Notes: generated from the sequence alone by a model not told the origin. Positions 35,088 to 44,785 are shown, numbered from the stretch's first letter. The stretch: DNA of 64,000 nucleotides from Ruegeria arenilitoris (GCF_013035425.1 NZ_WQHX01000003.1:385001-449000), one strand, 5' to 3'. Program-made: numbers and translations.

Positions 35088-36506
35088 ATGGGCGTCCAAT
35101 TCCATCCATCTGCATCACTCAAGACCGTTGCGGCCGCCTCGGCGTTTGTCATTGTGGGACTTTCGGCGTCACAAGGCGTTGCGCAAGAAGAAGACTTTCC
35201 GATCCTTTTCACGAACGTCCACGTCTTCGATGGTGTCAATGAGCAGCGGATCGAGAATGCCAACGTTCTTGTTGTGGACAACCTCATCGCGGAGGTATCC
35301 GCTGAGCCGCTTGCGGTCGCAAATGCGCGGATCATCGACGGCGGCGGTCGAACGCTGATGCCGGGATTGATCGATAGTCATACGCATATCTATGCTACTG
35401 GCGTCTTTCAGACTTTTGCCGGACTGCAGGCTGCAAAATGGGACCAAATCGGTGCCGTTGCGACAGAGAACGCTGCCGACTACCTGTATGATGGGTACAC
35501 GACGATACGCGATACGGGCGGAATGGGGAGTGGTCTGCGTGAATTGATCGATCAAGGCGTCGTTGAGGGACCTCGCATCTACACGGCGGGTGCTGCGATT
35601 GGGCCGACATCTGGACACGGCGACTGGCGCAACCCGGTTCAAAGGTCGTTTGAAACAATTCCTGAGGATATGGGCGCTAGGCTCAACATGTCATACGTTG
35701 CGGATGGGATTGACGAAATACGCAAGGCTTCGCGACTGAATTTTGCTCATGGCGCTAGCTTTTTGAAACTCATGGCAGGTGGCGGGGTTTCCTCTGAACT
35801 CGACCCGTTGTGGTCAATTGCCTATGGCGTCGACGAGATTGCTGCAGCGGTAGAAGCAGCGTCTTTCTTTGACACCTACGTCACAGTGCATGCCTATACG
35901 GATGAAACCGTGTCCATGGCATTGGACGCAGGGGTCAAATCTCTGGAACACGGCCAGATGGTTACCGAGGAAACCGTGAAGCGGATCGCGGATGAAGGTA
36001 TTTTCTGGGCGTTGAATGTCGCGGGAATGGACCCGCAACTTTTGGGCCATCCAAACTATGCGATGCCGACAGTAAAACCGAAACTTGAAGCGTATCTTGA
36101 AGGATCGGAGAATCTCGTCTCTTACATCAAGAAGTACAATCCGAAGATCGTGCATAACGTCGACACGGTTTTGTCGACGATCGGGTTTGGACGGGCACAT
36201 CGAGACTTCGAGAAATACTATTTTGCCGAGTTGTTCGGAAATCATGGGTTCCTCGTTGCCGCGACTTCGACGGGCGGCGAACTCGCGCAACTGACGGGAA
36301 GACGCAATCCGTACCCAAACAAGTTGGGCGTCATTGAAGCCGGTGCCTACGCAGATATTCTGCTTGTAGATGGCAACCCGCTAGAGGATTTGTCAGTCTT
36401 GGGCGCCAACCCGCAATGGTTTGATGCCGCTCCTCGAGATCGCGGCTTTGATACCATCCGTCTGATCATGAAAGATGGCGTGGTCTACAAGAATACACTC
36501 GATTGA
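35088..36506 (+). CDS. Exported amidohydrolase (COG1228), paralogue of 24853-26205
   Basis: A 472-residue hydrolase with a signal peptide (about 32 residues, cleavage near GVA-Q). Metal ligands visible: His98 and His100 (DSHTH), the Lys of LKLMAGGG, the His of TVHAYTDE and SLEHGQM. The Asp position is in HNVDTVL. It shares domain order and many segments with the protein at 24853-26205 (ENANVLV, VADGI/VSE(I/V)R, KDGVVYKN). Periplasmic peptide/amide cleavage is likely. AGGGAGA precedes the ATG at 35088. A GCGGGGTG/CACCCCGC hairpin follows the stop. Confidence 0.9.
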   Translation: MGVQFHPSASLKTVAAASAFVIVGLSASQGVAQEEDFPILFTNVHVFDGVNEQRIENANVLVVDNLIAEVSAEPLAVANARIIDGGGRTLMPGLIDSHTHIYATGVFQTFAGLQAAKWDQIGAVATENAADYLYDGYTTIRDTGGMGSGLRELIDQGVVEGPRIYTAGAAIGPTSGHGDWRNPVQRSFETIPEDMGARLNMSYVADGIDEIRKASRLNFAHGASFLKLMAGGGVSSELDPLWSIAYGVDEIAAAVEAASFFDTYVTVHAYTDETVSMALDAGVKSLEHGQMVTEETVKRIADEGIFWALNVAGMDPQLLGHPNYAMPTVKPKLEAYLEGSENLVSYIKKYNPKIVHNVDTVLSTIGFGRAHRDFEKYYFAELFGNHGFLVAATSTGGELAQLTGRRNPYPNKLGVIEAGAYADILLVDGNPLEDLSVLGANPQWFDAAPRDRGFDTIRLIMKDGVVYKNTLD

Positions 36507-36513
36507 GTGTTGC

Positions 36514-36550
36514 GCGGGGTGAAACAACCTCGGCACCCCGCCATCTATTT
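36514..36550 (+). terminator. Rho-independent terminator-like hairpin
   Basis: GCGGGGTG (36514-36521) and CACCCCGC (36534-36541) form a perfect 8 bp stem followed by CATCTATTTT. It sits 8 bp after the amidohydrolase stop. Confidence 0.6.
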
Positions 36551-36857
36551 TCTGAAGTCGAAGTAGTGGCTGGTTTCGCTTCGTCGGCGACGTCCGTTTC
36601 GTCCGCAAGGCAGTTGTTGGCATTGTCAGCATTAAGGTCTTGTAATCGTTCTTAAACAGTCAGCTGAACGGGATTTATCGCGCTATAACGCTTAGCCGCT
36701 ACGAATCCGATCAAGAACTTTCTTTTTTGAACCGGCTATTGCGCAATAGGTCGGAGAATTTGGTCTAAATGCGTAAGGAGGAATGGCCGTTGCCCGGCCT
36801 CGAATTTTCTTGTTCGCTTTGAACGCTCAGGTTTCTGTGGTTACAGGGGAGCTTCTT
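36551..36857. other. Gene-free stretch upstream of dehydrogenase
   Basis: No gene was recognised. An AAGGAGG directly before an ATG at 36783 is too close (two bases) to serve it well. Confidence 0.4.
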
Positions 36858-37931
36858 ATGGTCACCGGTACCCTCGGGCGAGTGCAATCGCCTCGCATTA
36901 TTCGGATTGGCGGCGCGGCCAAAGAAACTGCAGAGGTTCTTGAACAACTGGGGTTGTCGCGACCGTTGATTATTACCGACGCCAAGGTGGCGAACTTGCA
37001 TCTGTCGACACTTACCGATGTTTTGGACGGCGCAGGCATGGTGTGGGGTCTCTTTGATCAGGTCGTTGAAGACCCGACAGATGTGTGCGTCGACGCCGGG
37101 CTCGCCGCCCTACAGTCGGGTGACTACGACTGTGTAGTCGGTTTTGGGGGCGGCAGTCCTATGGAAACGGCGAAGGCGGTTTCGTTCATGAGCGTGAACT
37201 CAGAGCATGTGCGGGATTATAAAGAGCCTGCTCAAATCGACCGCTGCGGCGTGCCCATCATCTTAATACCTACAACGGGTGGCACCGGTTCTGTGTTAAC
37301 GCGTTGGTGTGTCATCACGGACACCGAGAGCCCGGAGAATTATTACCTTTCAGGGCTAGCCTGCGTCGCGACAGCGGCAATCATCGACTGGAGCTTCAGC
37401 CTGACAAAACCTGCAAGAATCACAGCCAACACAGCGGTCGATAGTCTGACCCACGCAATTGAAGCCTATGTCAGCCGCCGTGCCTTTCCCTATACCGATG
37501 CCTTTGCACTGTCGGCGGCTCAGGCGGGAATGGCATTTTCCAACGCTTCAGTTGCTTTGGTGCACGGAATGAGCCGTCCGATAGGCGCCCACTTTCATGT
37601 GGCCCATGGACTTTCAAATGCAATGCTTTTGCCGACCGTAACATCTTTTTCAGTAGCTGCTGCACCTGCACGCTATTCGGCCCGCGCGCGGATTATGGAC
37701 ATGGCCGAAGATGGGGATACAGATGCCACCGCTTGCGCCAAATTGGTCGACGGATTACGCAGCCTGAACACCGATCTAGCGGTGCCGTCGCCGAGAGCGT
37801 TGGGGCATGACGCCGATGAGGCCATGTTGGAGATAATGGCGCAGCAAGCTCTTGAAACAGGATCGCCGAACAACAACCCTCGTGTTCCGACAAAAGAAGA
37901 AATTGGTGGTCTCCACAAAGAAATATGGTGA
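36858..37931 (+). CDS. Iron-containing alcohol dehydrogenase with internal deletion
   Basis: A 357-residue relative of the dehydrogenase at 14860-16044, with GGGSPMETAK, TTGGTGS, the SLTHAIEAY segment and VHGMSRPIGAHFHVAHG, so the Asp/His/His/His metal site is kept. Between HAIEAY and AGMAF it has 17 residues where the other protein has 45, an in-frame loss of about 28 residues covering a helix pair of the C-terminal domain. Activity is therefore doubtful. GGGGAGC precedes the ATG at 36858; a longer start at 36783 is possible. Confidence 0.85.
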   Translation: MVTGTLGRVQSPRIIRIGGAAKETAEVLEQLGLSRPLIITDAKVANLHLSTLTDVLDGAGMVWGLFDQVVEDPTDVCVDAGLAALQSGDYDCVVGFGGGSPMETAKAVSFMSVNSEHVRDYKEPAQIDRCGVPIILIPTTGGTGSVLTRWCVITDTESPENYYLSGLACVATAAIIDWSFSLTKPARITANTAVDSLTHAIEAYVSRRAFPYTDAFALSAAQAGMAFSNASVALVHGMSRPIGAHFHVAHGLSNAMLLPTVTSFSVAAAPARYSARARIMDMAEDGDTDATACAKLVDGLRSLNTDLAVPSPRALGHDADEAMLEIMAQQALETGSPNNNPRVPTKEEIGGLHKEIW

Positions 37932-38258
37932 GCTCGCTAACGTTCGAGCGCATTCGCGACACCGCTGTGCAGCGAATGGCTGCTTTGTCCGCAAGCTGGC
38001 AATTGTCGAATTCTTGGCTAGCGTCTGAAGTCTCGCGAGGCGGTTATTCAAGACTGAATTAGGTTTTCTTTGATAAACGACCATTCGGCGGCATTCACCA
38101 GCCACAAGGGAAAAATAGTCAAACGACTCAGTTGAGTTCAGAATGGACACTCTTTCAGGTCCAAAGTGATGCCCGCGGGGTGTCATGGATGAATTGAATG
38201 CCAAAGCAATCGCGGTTACCCTTCCAATAGGCGCTATCTCGGTACTAAACTAACCAGA
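37932..38258. other. Gene-free stretch
   Basis: No recognisable gene, hairpin with T-tract, or repeat was seen. Confidence 0.4.
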
Positions 38259-38603
38259 ATGAAAACCTCTCTTCGAAACCCATATGCTTCGCGAAAGTTT
38301 GCTAAAATTCCTGACGACATGGTGGCGATCTCTCGGGTACTGGCGGTAAAAGCTGGGCTGTTCGAGCTCGCACGCGGCGGAAATACGGTGGATGGGCACC
38401 TTCTGATTCCTGCGGTTTGTGACTTCTCTTGTTTGCTTTCGTCACGAAAAAAACAAAACCTAATATCTATTCAACTTGTCCACACTATCAGCGACGCGAA
38501 GTCGATAATTGCAAAGTCCATTTTATTGGCTGATCGCTTGCGAGCGTTCCGATCCGAACTCTTCACAGCCGCTAAAGCTGGTCTGAGTGACGCCACAACA
38601 TGA
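38259..38603 (+). CDS. Hypothetical protein, weakly supported
   Basis: A 114-codon frame (start MKTSLRNPYASRKFAK). The product is basic, with no signal peptide, membrane helix or known motif. No ribosome site precedes the ATG. It is listed because no other gene occupies the interval and it runs in the same direction as the better supported gene 56 bp downstream. Confidence 0.3.
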   Translation: MKTSLRNPYASRKFAKIPDDMVAISRVLAVKAGLFELARGGNTVDGHLLIPAVCDFSCLLSSRKKQNLISIQLVHTISDAKSIIAKSILLADRLRAFRSELFTAAKAGLSDATT

Positions 38604-38659
38604 GGTAAGCATAGCGGTACTGAGTGTCGCCTTGATCAGATCCAAAAGGAGAATTCGAC

Positions 38660-39247
38660 ATGACGCCGGCCCAATTGGAGTTTACCGTTGTCGAACGCAT
38701 GTGGTCTATGCTCCCGAGCGTGCGCCGTGATTACGAATTGACGCAAACCTTCACGCTGTTCTCTTCGATCATCATTCGAGTCCATCAAAGCTTACATGCC
38801 CGACACGGCAGTAACGAACTCTTGGAGTACATCGAAAGATATCTTGTTTGGCTCGCGGAAACGCCGTTTGACGTTGCCTTTAGTCTAAATGGAACCCCGC
38901 GTCGTCCACTCGAACGACCTTCTGAGTTTGACGACATGTCTATGCTGAAAGATGCTAATGGTTCTTGGTCTGCGTACGAGTTTGTCGCGGCCCTGCACCG
39001 CGCAATATCCGAATGCGATGGCAGATTTGTTTTACCCATTCTGCACAATGATTCTCTGTGCGCTTTCAACTTCCTGCTTCGTTCTAGCGTCGGAAACCAG
39101 TTGCAAGACGGCTTTCATGTTCGTCTCAGTCAGGCCGCGCTACGCAGTATCGCCGATCAGGTCGCCAGCACTTACTGCGGCGCTCTCTCAAGCACTTTCA
39201 ACGAAAACGAGATGCGCCGAGCCATGCATCTAAGGGAAGGTATCTAG
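38660..39247 (+). CDS. Hypothetical cytoplasmic protein
   Basis: A 195-residue protein with no recognised domain. It looks soluble and mostly helical, with no signal peptide. An AAAAGGAG ribosome site nine bases before the ATG supports it as a real gene. It may belong to the accessory segment that includes the terminase gene 900 bp downstream. Confidence 0.65.
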   Translation: MTPAQLEFTVVERMWSMLPSVRRDYELTQTFTLFSSIIIRVHQSLHARHGSNELLEYIERYLVWLAETPFDVAFSLNGTPRRPLERPSEFDDMSMLKDANGSWSAYEFVAALHRAISECDGRFVLPILHNDSLCAFNFLLRSSVGNQLQDGFHVRLSQAALRSIADQVASTYCGALSSTFNENEMRRAMHLREGI

Positions 39248-39611
39248 TTGCATTGCAGCCCATGCACGGCCCGGATCGGTATTCAATTGGGGAGTTGCCG
39301 CGAAACAAAGTTTAATGCCGCGCGCCTCTGTATATCGCGTCAGAAATGTAAATCAGACAAAGGCGCAAGCGGATATTTGTGCGCCTAGACTAGGTGGAAC
39401 AGCGTAGTGCAAAGAATGTTGTAGCCTGCAATCATCAAGTCACGTTTGTTTTAAGGACGTGAATGTAGGTAATTTCAAGGGCGCTGGTGGGAAGAATTTC
39501 GAGAAGGAAAAGTCGCGCGGGGGTTTTAGCTATTTAGTTTCAGCAAGTTTTATGGATTTTATTGCTAGGGTGGTAAGATTGGAGGTGGATTGAAAATATT
39601 TTAATAACAGC
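39248..39611. other. Gene-free stretch with small hairpin
   Basis: AGGCGCA (39361-39367) and TGCGCCT (39380-39386) form a perfect 7 bp inverted repeat. From about 39500 the composition is AT-rich. No att-like duplication was found on the other side of the terminase gene by eye. Confidence 0.4.
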
Positions 39612-40073
39612 ATGTTGCTTGAAACTTTGTGGAGAAGGGTTGAGTCATGGAATCGGCGCGATTCCCTGTTGGGTTTCGTGCAATCTAGAATTGAATGGCG
39701 GGTCTCGCGAACGGAAGTCATATCACTTGTTGAACTGCTTAAGGGCGCCAGGGAACTTGCAGATCTCGCACGGGTCGATTCGGCTCAGCGAAGTGATCAA
39801 CGCCAGCAAAAAAGGATTCGTGATTTAATCAGTACGCTGAGGCTGATTTACTTTTCTCCGCGAGGCGTTCTCTCTTTGTTAAAGATCATCGCGGAGGGCA
39901 GTTACCCAACCCAAGATCAGATCGTGTTGGTCTTAACTGACTTCAATGATGCCGAGCCGTTTGTGTATCGTGCAAGGCACCACCTTGATCCTGACTTTGA
40001 TCGAAATGACCAAGCTCTGACGCTCAAGGCTCAACGTGTGCTCAACCGCCGCGGTGGCAGAGGTTCCGTTTGA
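39612..40073 (+). CDS. Hypothetical protein upstream of terminase
   Basis: A 153-residue basic, helical protein (start MLLETLWRRVESWNRR) with no recognised domain. Its position directly before a terminase large subunit is where a phage small subunit is often found, but no DNA-binding motif is evident. No good ribosome site precedes the ATG. The end overlaps a short acidic frame at 40054. Confidence 0.45.
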   Translation: MLLETLWRRVESWNRRDSLLGFVQSRIEWRVSRTEVISLVELLKGARELADLARVDSAQRSDQRQQKRIRDLISTLRLIYFSPRGVLSLLKIIAEGSYPTQDQIVLVLTDFNDAEPFVYRARHHLDPDFDRNDQALTLKAQRVLNRRGGRGSV

Positions 40074-40167
40074 TGACGACGATTACGCGTCGTTGATGGA
40101 AGAACTCGACTGGCTGGATGAGGTCCGTCGGGCACATTCGGCAGGAGGCTCTGATGGTTCCGAATGA
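40054..40167 (+). CDS. Short acidic open frame overlapping the terminase start
   Basis: A 37-codon frame from GTG, VAEVPFDDDDYASLMEELDW and on to LDEVRRAHSAGG, ending TGA at 40165-40167. It overlaps the preceding gene by 20 bp and the terminase start by 14 bp. The amino-acid pattern looks protein-like, so it is either a small coupled gene or the displaced N-terminus of the terminase after a one-base shift. Confidence 0.35.
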   Translation: MAEVPFDDDDYASLMEELDWLDEVRRAHSAGGSDGSE

Positions 40168-41620
40168 TGTACACAGAGTGCTAATCCGGTCGCGGCTGAG
40201 GTCGTTTCTGGGCCGGTCGTTCCGAACTTTGAACCCGGGCCGATCGCTGTCTTCCGCGCATTACGTCCGAGCCTTGTGCTGTACTCTGGAGCGGGTGGCC
40301 AGAGGCGAAGTCCGCCGTCTGATTATCGAACTGCCGCCGCGACATCTGAAATCAACCATCGCCAGCGTTGCGTTTCCCGCGTGGGTCCTTGGGCGGGATC
40401 CGACAAAACGCATCGTGTGCATCAGCTACGGGCAGGATCTGGCTCAATCGTTCGGTCTGAAGTGCCGTAGTCTGATGCAGGAACCATTTTACCAGGCAAA
40501 CTTTCCGGGGCTTGCTCTGGACCCCGGGAAAAACGCTGTTGCCGAGTATCACACGACGCAGAAAGGGTTTCGGATTGCGACCTCGATGGGCGGCACGCTG
40601 ACTGGCAAAGGAGGCGACATCGTCATTCTTGACGATGTTCTGAAGGCCCAGGACACACATTCTCAGACAGCGCGAGACTCGGCCTGGCAAGTCTACAAGG
40701 AGACCATTGCAACACGATTGGACGATCCCAAAACCGGCGCAATTGTCGTGGTCGGTCAACGCCTGCATGAAGACGATCTTCTGGGACGTTTGCGGCAGAC
40801 CGGCAATTGGGAAGTCGTGAGCATGCCGGCGATCACTATCGAAGAGCAAACGTTCGACCTCGGCGATAACATGCAATACACCCGGTTTCCGGGTGAACCA
40901 CTGGACCCGGATCGCGTCGGTCTGGAGGAGCTTGCCGCGATCAAAGCAGAGATCGGAACGTTGGCTTTTGAAGCCGAATATCAGCAGCATCCCGTTCTGC
41001 CGGGCGGTAATCTCGTCAAACTGGAATGGTTCAAAACCTACGAAAAGCTGCTGCCTCGGGCGCAGTACGAGGCAGTGATTCAAAGCTGGGACACAGCGGC
41101 CATTCCAGGCGATTCGAACGACTATACCGTCTGCACAACCTGGGGCATCATTGGCAACTATGTCGACTTGCTAGACGTGCATCGCCAACAGTGTCTCTAC
41201 CCGGAAATCGTCGATGCCGCAGTTCTTTTGCGCAAGAAATGGAAGCCGAACCTGATCGTTATCGAGAAAGCTGTAACCGGACTGTCCCTCAAGCCTGATC
41301 TTGTGAAGAAGGGAGCCCCAGAGGCAAACTGGCTCTCACCGGAAAAAGGCAAGGTGGAGCGGATGATCGCCCAATCCGCAAAAATCGAGGCGGGTGAAGT
41401 GCGCCTGCCCAAGGCCGCGCATTGGTTGGAGGCCTTTAAAGCGGAAGTGGCAGCTTTTCCGAAAGGAAAATATGATGACCAGGTCGATAGTATGTCTCAG
41501 GCGCTCCGAGCATTGGACTATCGGCATCACACGATACGGCACTGTAGCAGGTTCAAGGGGTATGGTTTCACGTCTGGAAGCAAGAGTGCTGCTTTCTTAA
41601 GCAAAAATATGTGCGAATAG
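40154..41620 (+). CDS. Phage terminase large subunit (lone)
   Basis: A 488-residue terminase. The ATPase half has a deviant Walker A (LPPRHLKST), IVCISYGQDLAQ, and Walker B DIVILDD; the nuclease half has the acidic residues in QSWDTA and the C-terminal YDDQVDS. Terminases pump DNA into phage capsids. No portal, capsid, protease or tail gene is present within several kilobases, so it is a prophage remnant or a domesticated gene. The ATG at 40154 has an ideal AGGAGG; a longer in-frame start at 40118 is less likely. Confidence 0.88.
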   Translation: MVPNDVHRVLIRSRLRSFLGRSFRTLNPGRSLSSAHYVRALCCTLERVARGEVRRLIIELPPRHLKSTIASVAFPAWVLGRDPTKRIVCISYGQDLAQSFGLKCRSLMQEPFYQANFPGLALDPGKNAVAEYHTTQKGFRIATSMGGTLTGKGGDIVILDDVLKAQDTHSQTARDSAWQVYKETIATRLDDPKTGAIVVVGQRLHEDDLLGRLRQTGNWEVVSMPAITIEEQTFDLGDNMQYTRFPGEPLDPDRVGLEELAAIKAEIGTLAFEAEYQQHPVLPGGNLVKLEWFKTYEKLLPRAQYEAVIQSWDTAAIPGDSNDYTVCTTWGIIGNYVDLLDVHRQQCLYPEIVDAAVLLRKKWKPNLIVIEKAVTGLSLKPDLVKKGAPEANWLSPEKGKVERMIAQSAKIEAGEVRLPKAAHWLEAFKAEVAAFPKGKYDDQVDSMSQALRALDYRHHTIRHCSRFKGYGFTSGSKSAAFLSKNMCE

Positions 41621-42209
41621 AAAAGCTCGGCCTCACTCAGACCACGAGCTCACCTGCATCGGTTTTGTCACCAAATGAACCTTGTGTTTGTCGAAATATT
41701 GCTGCGCCGAGGCGAACGGCAGCTAAGTCCGCAACTCGGACATAGACCCTGTTATCTTGAACGTCCGGTCTTGGTGAAAGCAGACATCGCAAAACGTCGC
41801 CGCGATTTCGTAGGCTTGAACGTCTGCTTCTGCGGAAAGCGGTCATTCAAGAAAACTGCTGGAAGTTCCGCTTCGCGGACAAAGTTGCCGGTCATTTCCG
41901 TTTTCAGCGACTGGATTTCCAGAACCTTCACTTCGGATAACTGTACTTGGGCTGTTCGATTTACTTGTGTCTTGATTTCTTAAGCCATTCGATTGGCGAG
42001 GTGCCGTTCCATCTCCTAAAGCCGGGAAGGCAATAACATCCATTTCGACAGCAACTCACGACACCATCACGGTACGAAACCATGACCTAGCACACGAATT
42101 GATGGGCAGTGTAACTTTTACCGAGTACTTTTATTTGTTGACGACTGGGCGCAAACCGGCCTGACCCGCTCAAGCGAAGTTCTTCTGACAAGACCGTCCG
42201 AAATGGGGA
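41621..42209. other. Gene-free stretch downstream of terminase
   Basis: Only short frames without recognisable similarity. No further phage gene, repeat or terminator was recognised. The terminase and the PanE-like gene converge across it. Confidence 0.45.
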
Positions 42210-43187
42210 TTAATAAAGATCAGCAACTCGTGCTCTTAGCTTTATAAGGGATGCAACAGTGTCAATTGTGGGAGTTTGTGTGCCAGTGAGCTGCCCTAGT
42301 TCTTGCACTGAGGTGATCAAAGCGTCGATTTCCATTGGCCGACCCAAATCTAAATCCTGCCACATTGATGTCTTGTGGGCACCGACGGCAGCGCCACCAT
42401 CAATACGTTTTTCCACACTAATCGGAAATTTAACTCCTAGGGTTTCCGCAATTTCCTGCGCCTCTAGCATCATCTGACGCGCTACTGTTCGAGTTCCTTG
42501 GTCAGCACACAAAACATCAAGTGTTGCTTTCGTCAGCGCGGAAATGGGATTGAACGATAAGTTCCCCCAGAGTTTTAACCAAATTTCATCCCTTATGCGG
42601 GGGCGCACTGGCGCGCGAAGTTTTGCGCTAGCTAACGCAGCCGAAAGTCTAGTGGAGCGTTCGGACTTGGAGCCATCGGGCTCGCCCAAAGAGAAGCGAT
42701 TGCCTTCTACATGCTTGATTAAGCCAGGAGAGATGACCTCTGCCGCAGGATACACCACGCACCCCAAAACCCGGTCGGGCCCGAGACCATCCCATTGGGT
42801 ATTTTTTGGATCGACAGACTTAAGCCTGGTACCTTCGTACGGGCCATCCAGTTTGTGGAAATACCACCAGGGTATTCCGTTTACACCGCTTACAATGGTC
42901 GTGGTGTTTGATATCAGCGGCTGCATGGCCCCTACAACTGATGGAACCGAATGCGCTTTCAAAGTTACAAAAACATAGTCTTGTGGCCCGAAGTCCTCTG
43001 CGTTTTCGGAAGCGTTCACTTTTACATTTATCGGATTGTGCTCTTCCTCAAGAAGGGTCAGCCCATTTTCTTGTATCGCAGCCAAGTGTGCACCGCGAGC
43101 TACGACGCTCACATCAACGTCGGTCTGAGCGAGTTTTGCAGCTACATAACCTCCTATGGCACCGGCACCAAAGATACAAATCTTCAT
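42210..43187 (-). CDS. 2-dehydropantoate 2-reductase-family (PanE/ApbA) protein
   Basis: A 325-residue NADPH-dependent ketoacid reductase-like protein. The N-terminal Rossmann motif GAGAIGG (7-13) and the conserved KLWGNLSFNPISALT of the C-terminal helical domain are present. In this operon it probably reduces or oxidises a 2-keto/2-hydroxy acid intermediate rather than making pantoate (inference). The ATG overlaps the acyl-CoA ligase stop (ATGA). Confidence 0.9.
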   Translation of the reverse strand: MKICIFGAGAIGGYVAAKLAQTDVDVSVVARGAHLAAIQENGLTLLEEEHNPINVKVNASENAEDFGPQDYVFVTLKAHSVPSVVGAMQPLISNTTTIVSGVNGIPWWYFHKLDGPYEGTRLKSVDPKNTQWDGLGPDRVLGCVVYPAAEVISPGLIKHVEGNRFSLGEPDGSKSERSTRLSAALASAKLRAPVRPRIRDEIWLKLWGNLSFNPISALTKATLDVLCADQGTRTVARQMMLEAQEIAETLGVKFPISVEKRIDGGAAVGAHKTSMWQDLDLGRPMEIDALITSVQELGQLTGTQTPTIDTVASLIKLRARVADLY

Positions 43188-44725
43188 ATCTGAACCTTTG
43201 CAATTCCAAGTTTTTCAGCCAAACCAATCCTTTGGACTTTTCCGGTTGCGCCTTTTGGAATTTCATCGAGCACTATTACGATTGCCGGTACTTTGAATTT
43301 AGCAACGTGAAACCCAACAAAATCTTGAATATCTTTTTCCTTTACCATCGCACCCTCGGCAAGAACCACTGCCGCAGCAATGTCTTCACCCAATTTTTCG
43401 TGGGGAACGACAAAGCAAACGGCCTGAACAATATCGGGGTGACTTAGTAGTACTGCATCAACTTCAAGTGGACTGATTTTTTCGCCACCTCGATTGATTA
43501 TCTCCTTCAGTCGACCAGTTAGCCAAAGGTAGTTTTCTTGATCAAATGAACCTTGGTCGCCAGTACGGAACCACTGTTTTCCATCCGCTTCGAAGAAGTT
43601 TTCTGAATTTGCCTTAGGGTTGCTTTCGTAACCAAGTGTCACGTTCGTGCCACTTATTACTATTTCTCCGATTTCGTTTGAAGCAATCAGGATGTCTTCG
43701 ACCTCATCCGCGATTCTGACGTCGGGGCCAGCTGGTATTCCAACTGATCCGGGTTTTTGAAGCCGGGGGGGAAGCGGATTGCAGCACATTTGATGCGCGG
43801 CCTCAGTCATTCCATAAGCTTCGATTACTGGCGCACCAAAAGTTTCAACAAGCTCTTCCATCACTGGTGCCGGTAACGAAGCGGATGAAGAGCGCAAAAA
43901 GCGCAATCTCGAATTTTCAATGATACTTTGGTTGCGTTTGGATCGAGCAAGTATCGCTTGATGCATTGTCGGTACTGCCGTGTACCAAGTCGGTTTGACC
44001 TCTGCTACATGTGAAAAAAAAGTGAGCGCGTTGAAGCCATTAGTACAACTTATTTGAGCCCCAGAACCAACAGAAGCGGCGACAGCTGCAATTAGCCCAT
44101 GTATATGAAAAAGTGGCATAATACTGAGGCAACAATCGTCAGAATTCAGCTCCAAGGATGAAGCTACGTTTCGCGCCGAAGCGTAAATGTTGGCCTGTGT
44201 CAGCGGCACTATTTTCGGGCGTGAGGTTGTTCCAGAAGTGTGAAGGATAAGCGCGACATCGTCTTCATTTGGCGAAGATGTGTCCGCGATTCCAATAGGA
44301 TCGCTCGGCAATATGGAAAACTCTCCGGCCGGCTCGGATACGTCATGTGCGATCCGCAGGATACCAATTCCAAGTTCCTGTGCGGCGTAGACAGCGGGAC
44401 CGTCTTCCTTTTCGTCTACAAGGAGCACCTTGGCATTCAGGTCTTTAAGGTAAAAGGCATACTCTTCTTGGGTGTAGGCTGGGTTAAGTGGCGCCGTCGT
44501 AGTCACTTGTGAGATGGTTATGAAAGCGGTGGCCATCTCCGGGCCGTTTGGCAATACGATTGCCACGCGGTCTCCTCGACCCACTCCAATTTGGTGCAAA
44601 GCTTCGGCGATCCGGCTGCTTAGTTCCCTTAATCCTCGATAGCTCAACCAAGATCTACCGGGAGCGCCAATGGAATTGGCAGTATCTTCGTGCGGCGTGA
44701 TCAAATCAGCAATTAGTTGCGGCAT
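43184..44725 (-). CDS. AMP-dependent acyl-CoA ligase, Pcs60/AAE3 (oxalate-CoA ligase)-like
   Basis: A 513-residue adenylate-forming ligase: P-loop LHTSGTTSRPK, MPLFHIHGL, AYGMTEA, WFRTGDQG, and the final Lys of GATGKVQR. The SGTTSRPK and PLFHIHGL variants are those of the fungal/plant oxalyl-CoA synthetases (Pcs60/AAE3) and related bacterial ligases of small acids. It would activate a short carboxylic acid with ATP and CoA. Coupled to PanE-like and preceded by the FAH gene 60 bp upstream, it is the middle of a three-gene operon. Confidence 0.9.
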   Translation of the reverse strand: MPQLIADLITPHEDTANSIGAPGRSWLSYRGLRELSSRIAEALHQIGVGRGDRVAIVLPNGPEMATAFITISQVTTTAPLNPAYTQEEYAFYLKDLNAKVLLVDEKEDGPAVYAAQELGIGILRIAHDVSEPAGEFSILPSDPIGIADTSSPNEDDVALILHTSGTTSRPKIVPLTQANIYASARNVASSLELNSDDCCLSIMPLFHIHGLIAAVAASVGSGAQISCTNGFNALTFFSHVAEVKPTWYTAVPTMHQAILARSKRNQSIIENSRLRFLRSSSASLPAPVMEELVETFGAPVIEAYGMTEAAHQMCCNPLPPRLQKPGSVGIPAGPDVRIADEVEDILIASNEIGEIVISGTNVTLGYESNPKANSENFFEADGKQWFRTGDQGSFDQENYLWLTGRLKEIINRGGEKISPLEVDAVLLSHPDIVQAVCFVVPHEKLGEDIAAAVVLAEGAMVKEKDIQDFVGFHVAKFKVPAIVIVLDEIPKGATGKVQRIGLAEKLGIAKVQI

Positions 44726-44785
44726 CCTGGATCCGTTGTACTAGACTTTCAGTTCGTTTTTGGCACAAGTCCGGCAGGTACTTCG

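Noticed and set aside
40352-41083. 243-codon minus-strand frame inside the terminase gene
   Set aside because: The terminase has full Walker and nuclease motifs on the plus strand; the reverse frame has none.
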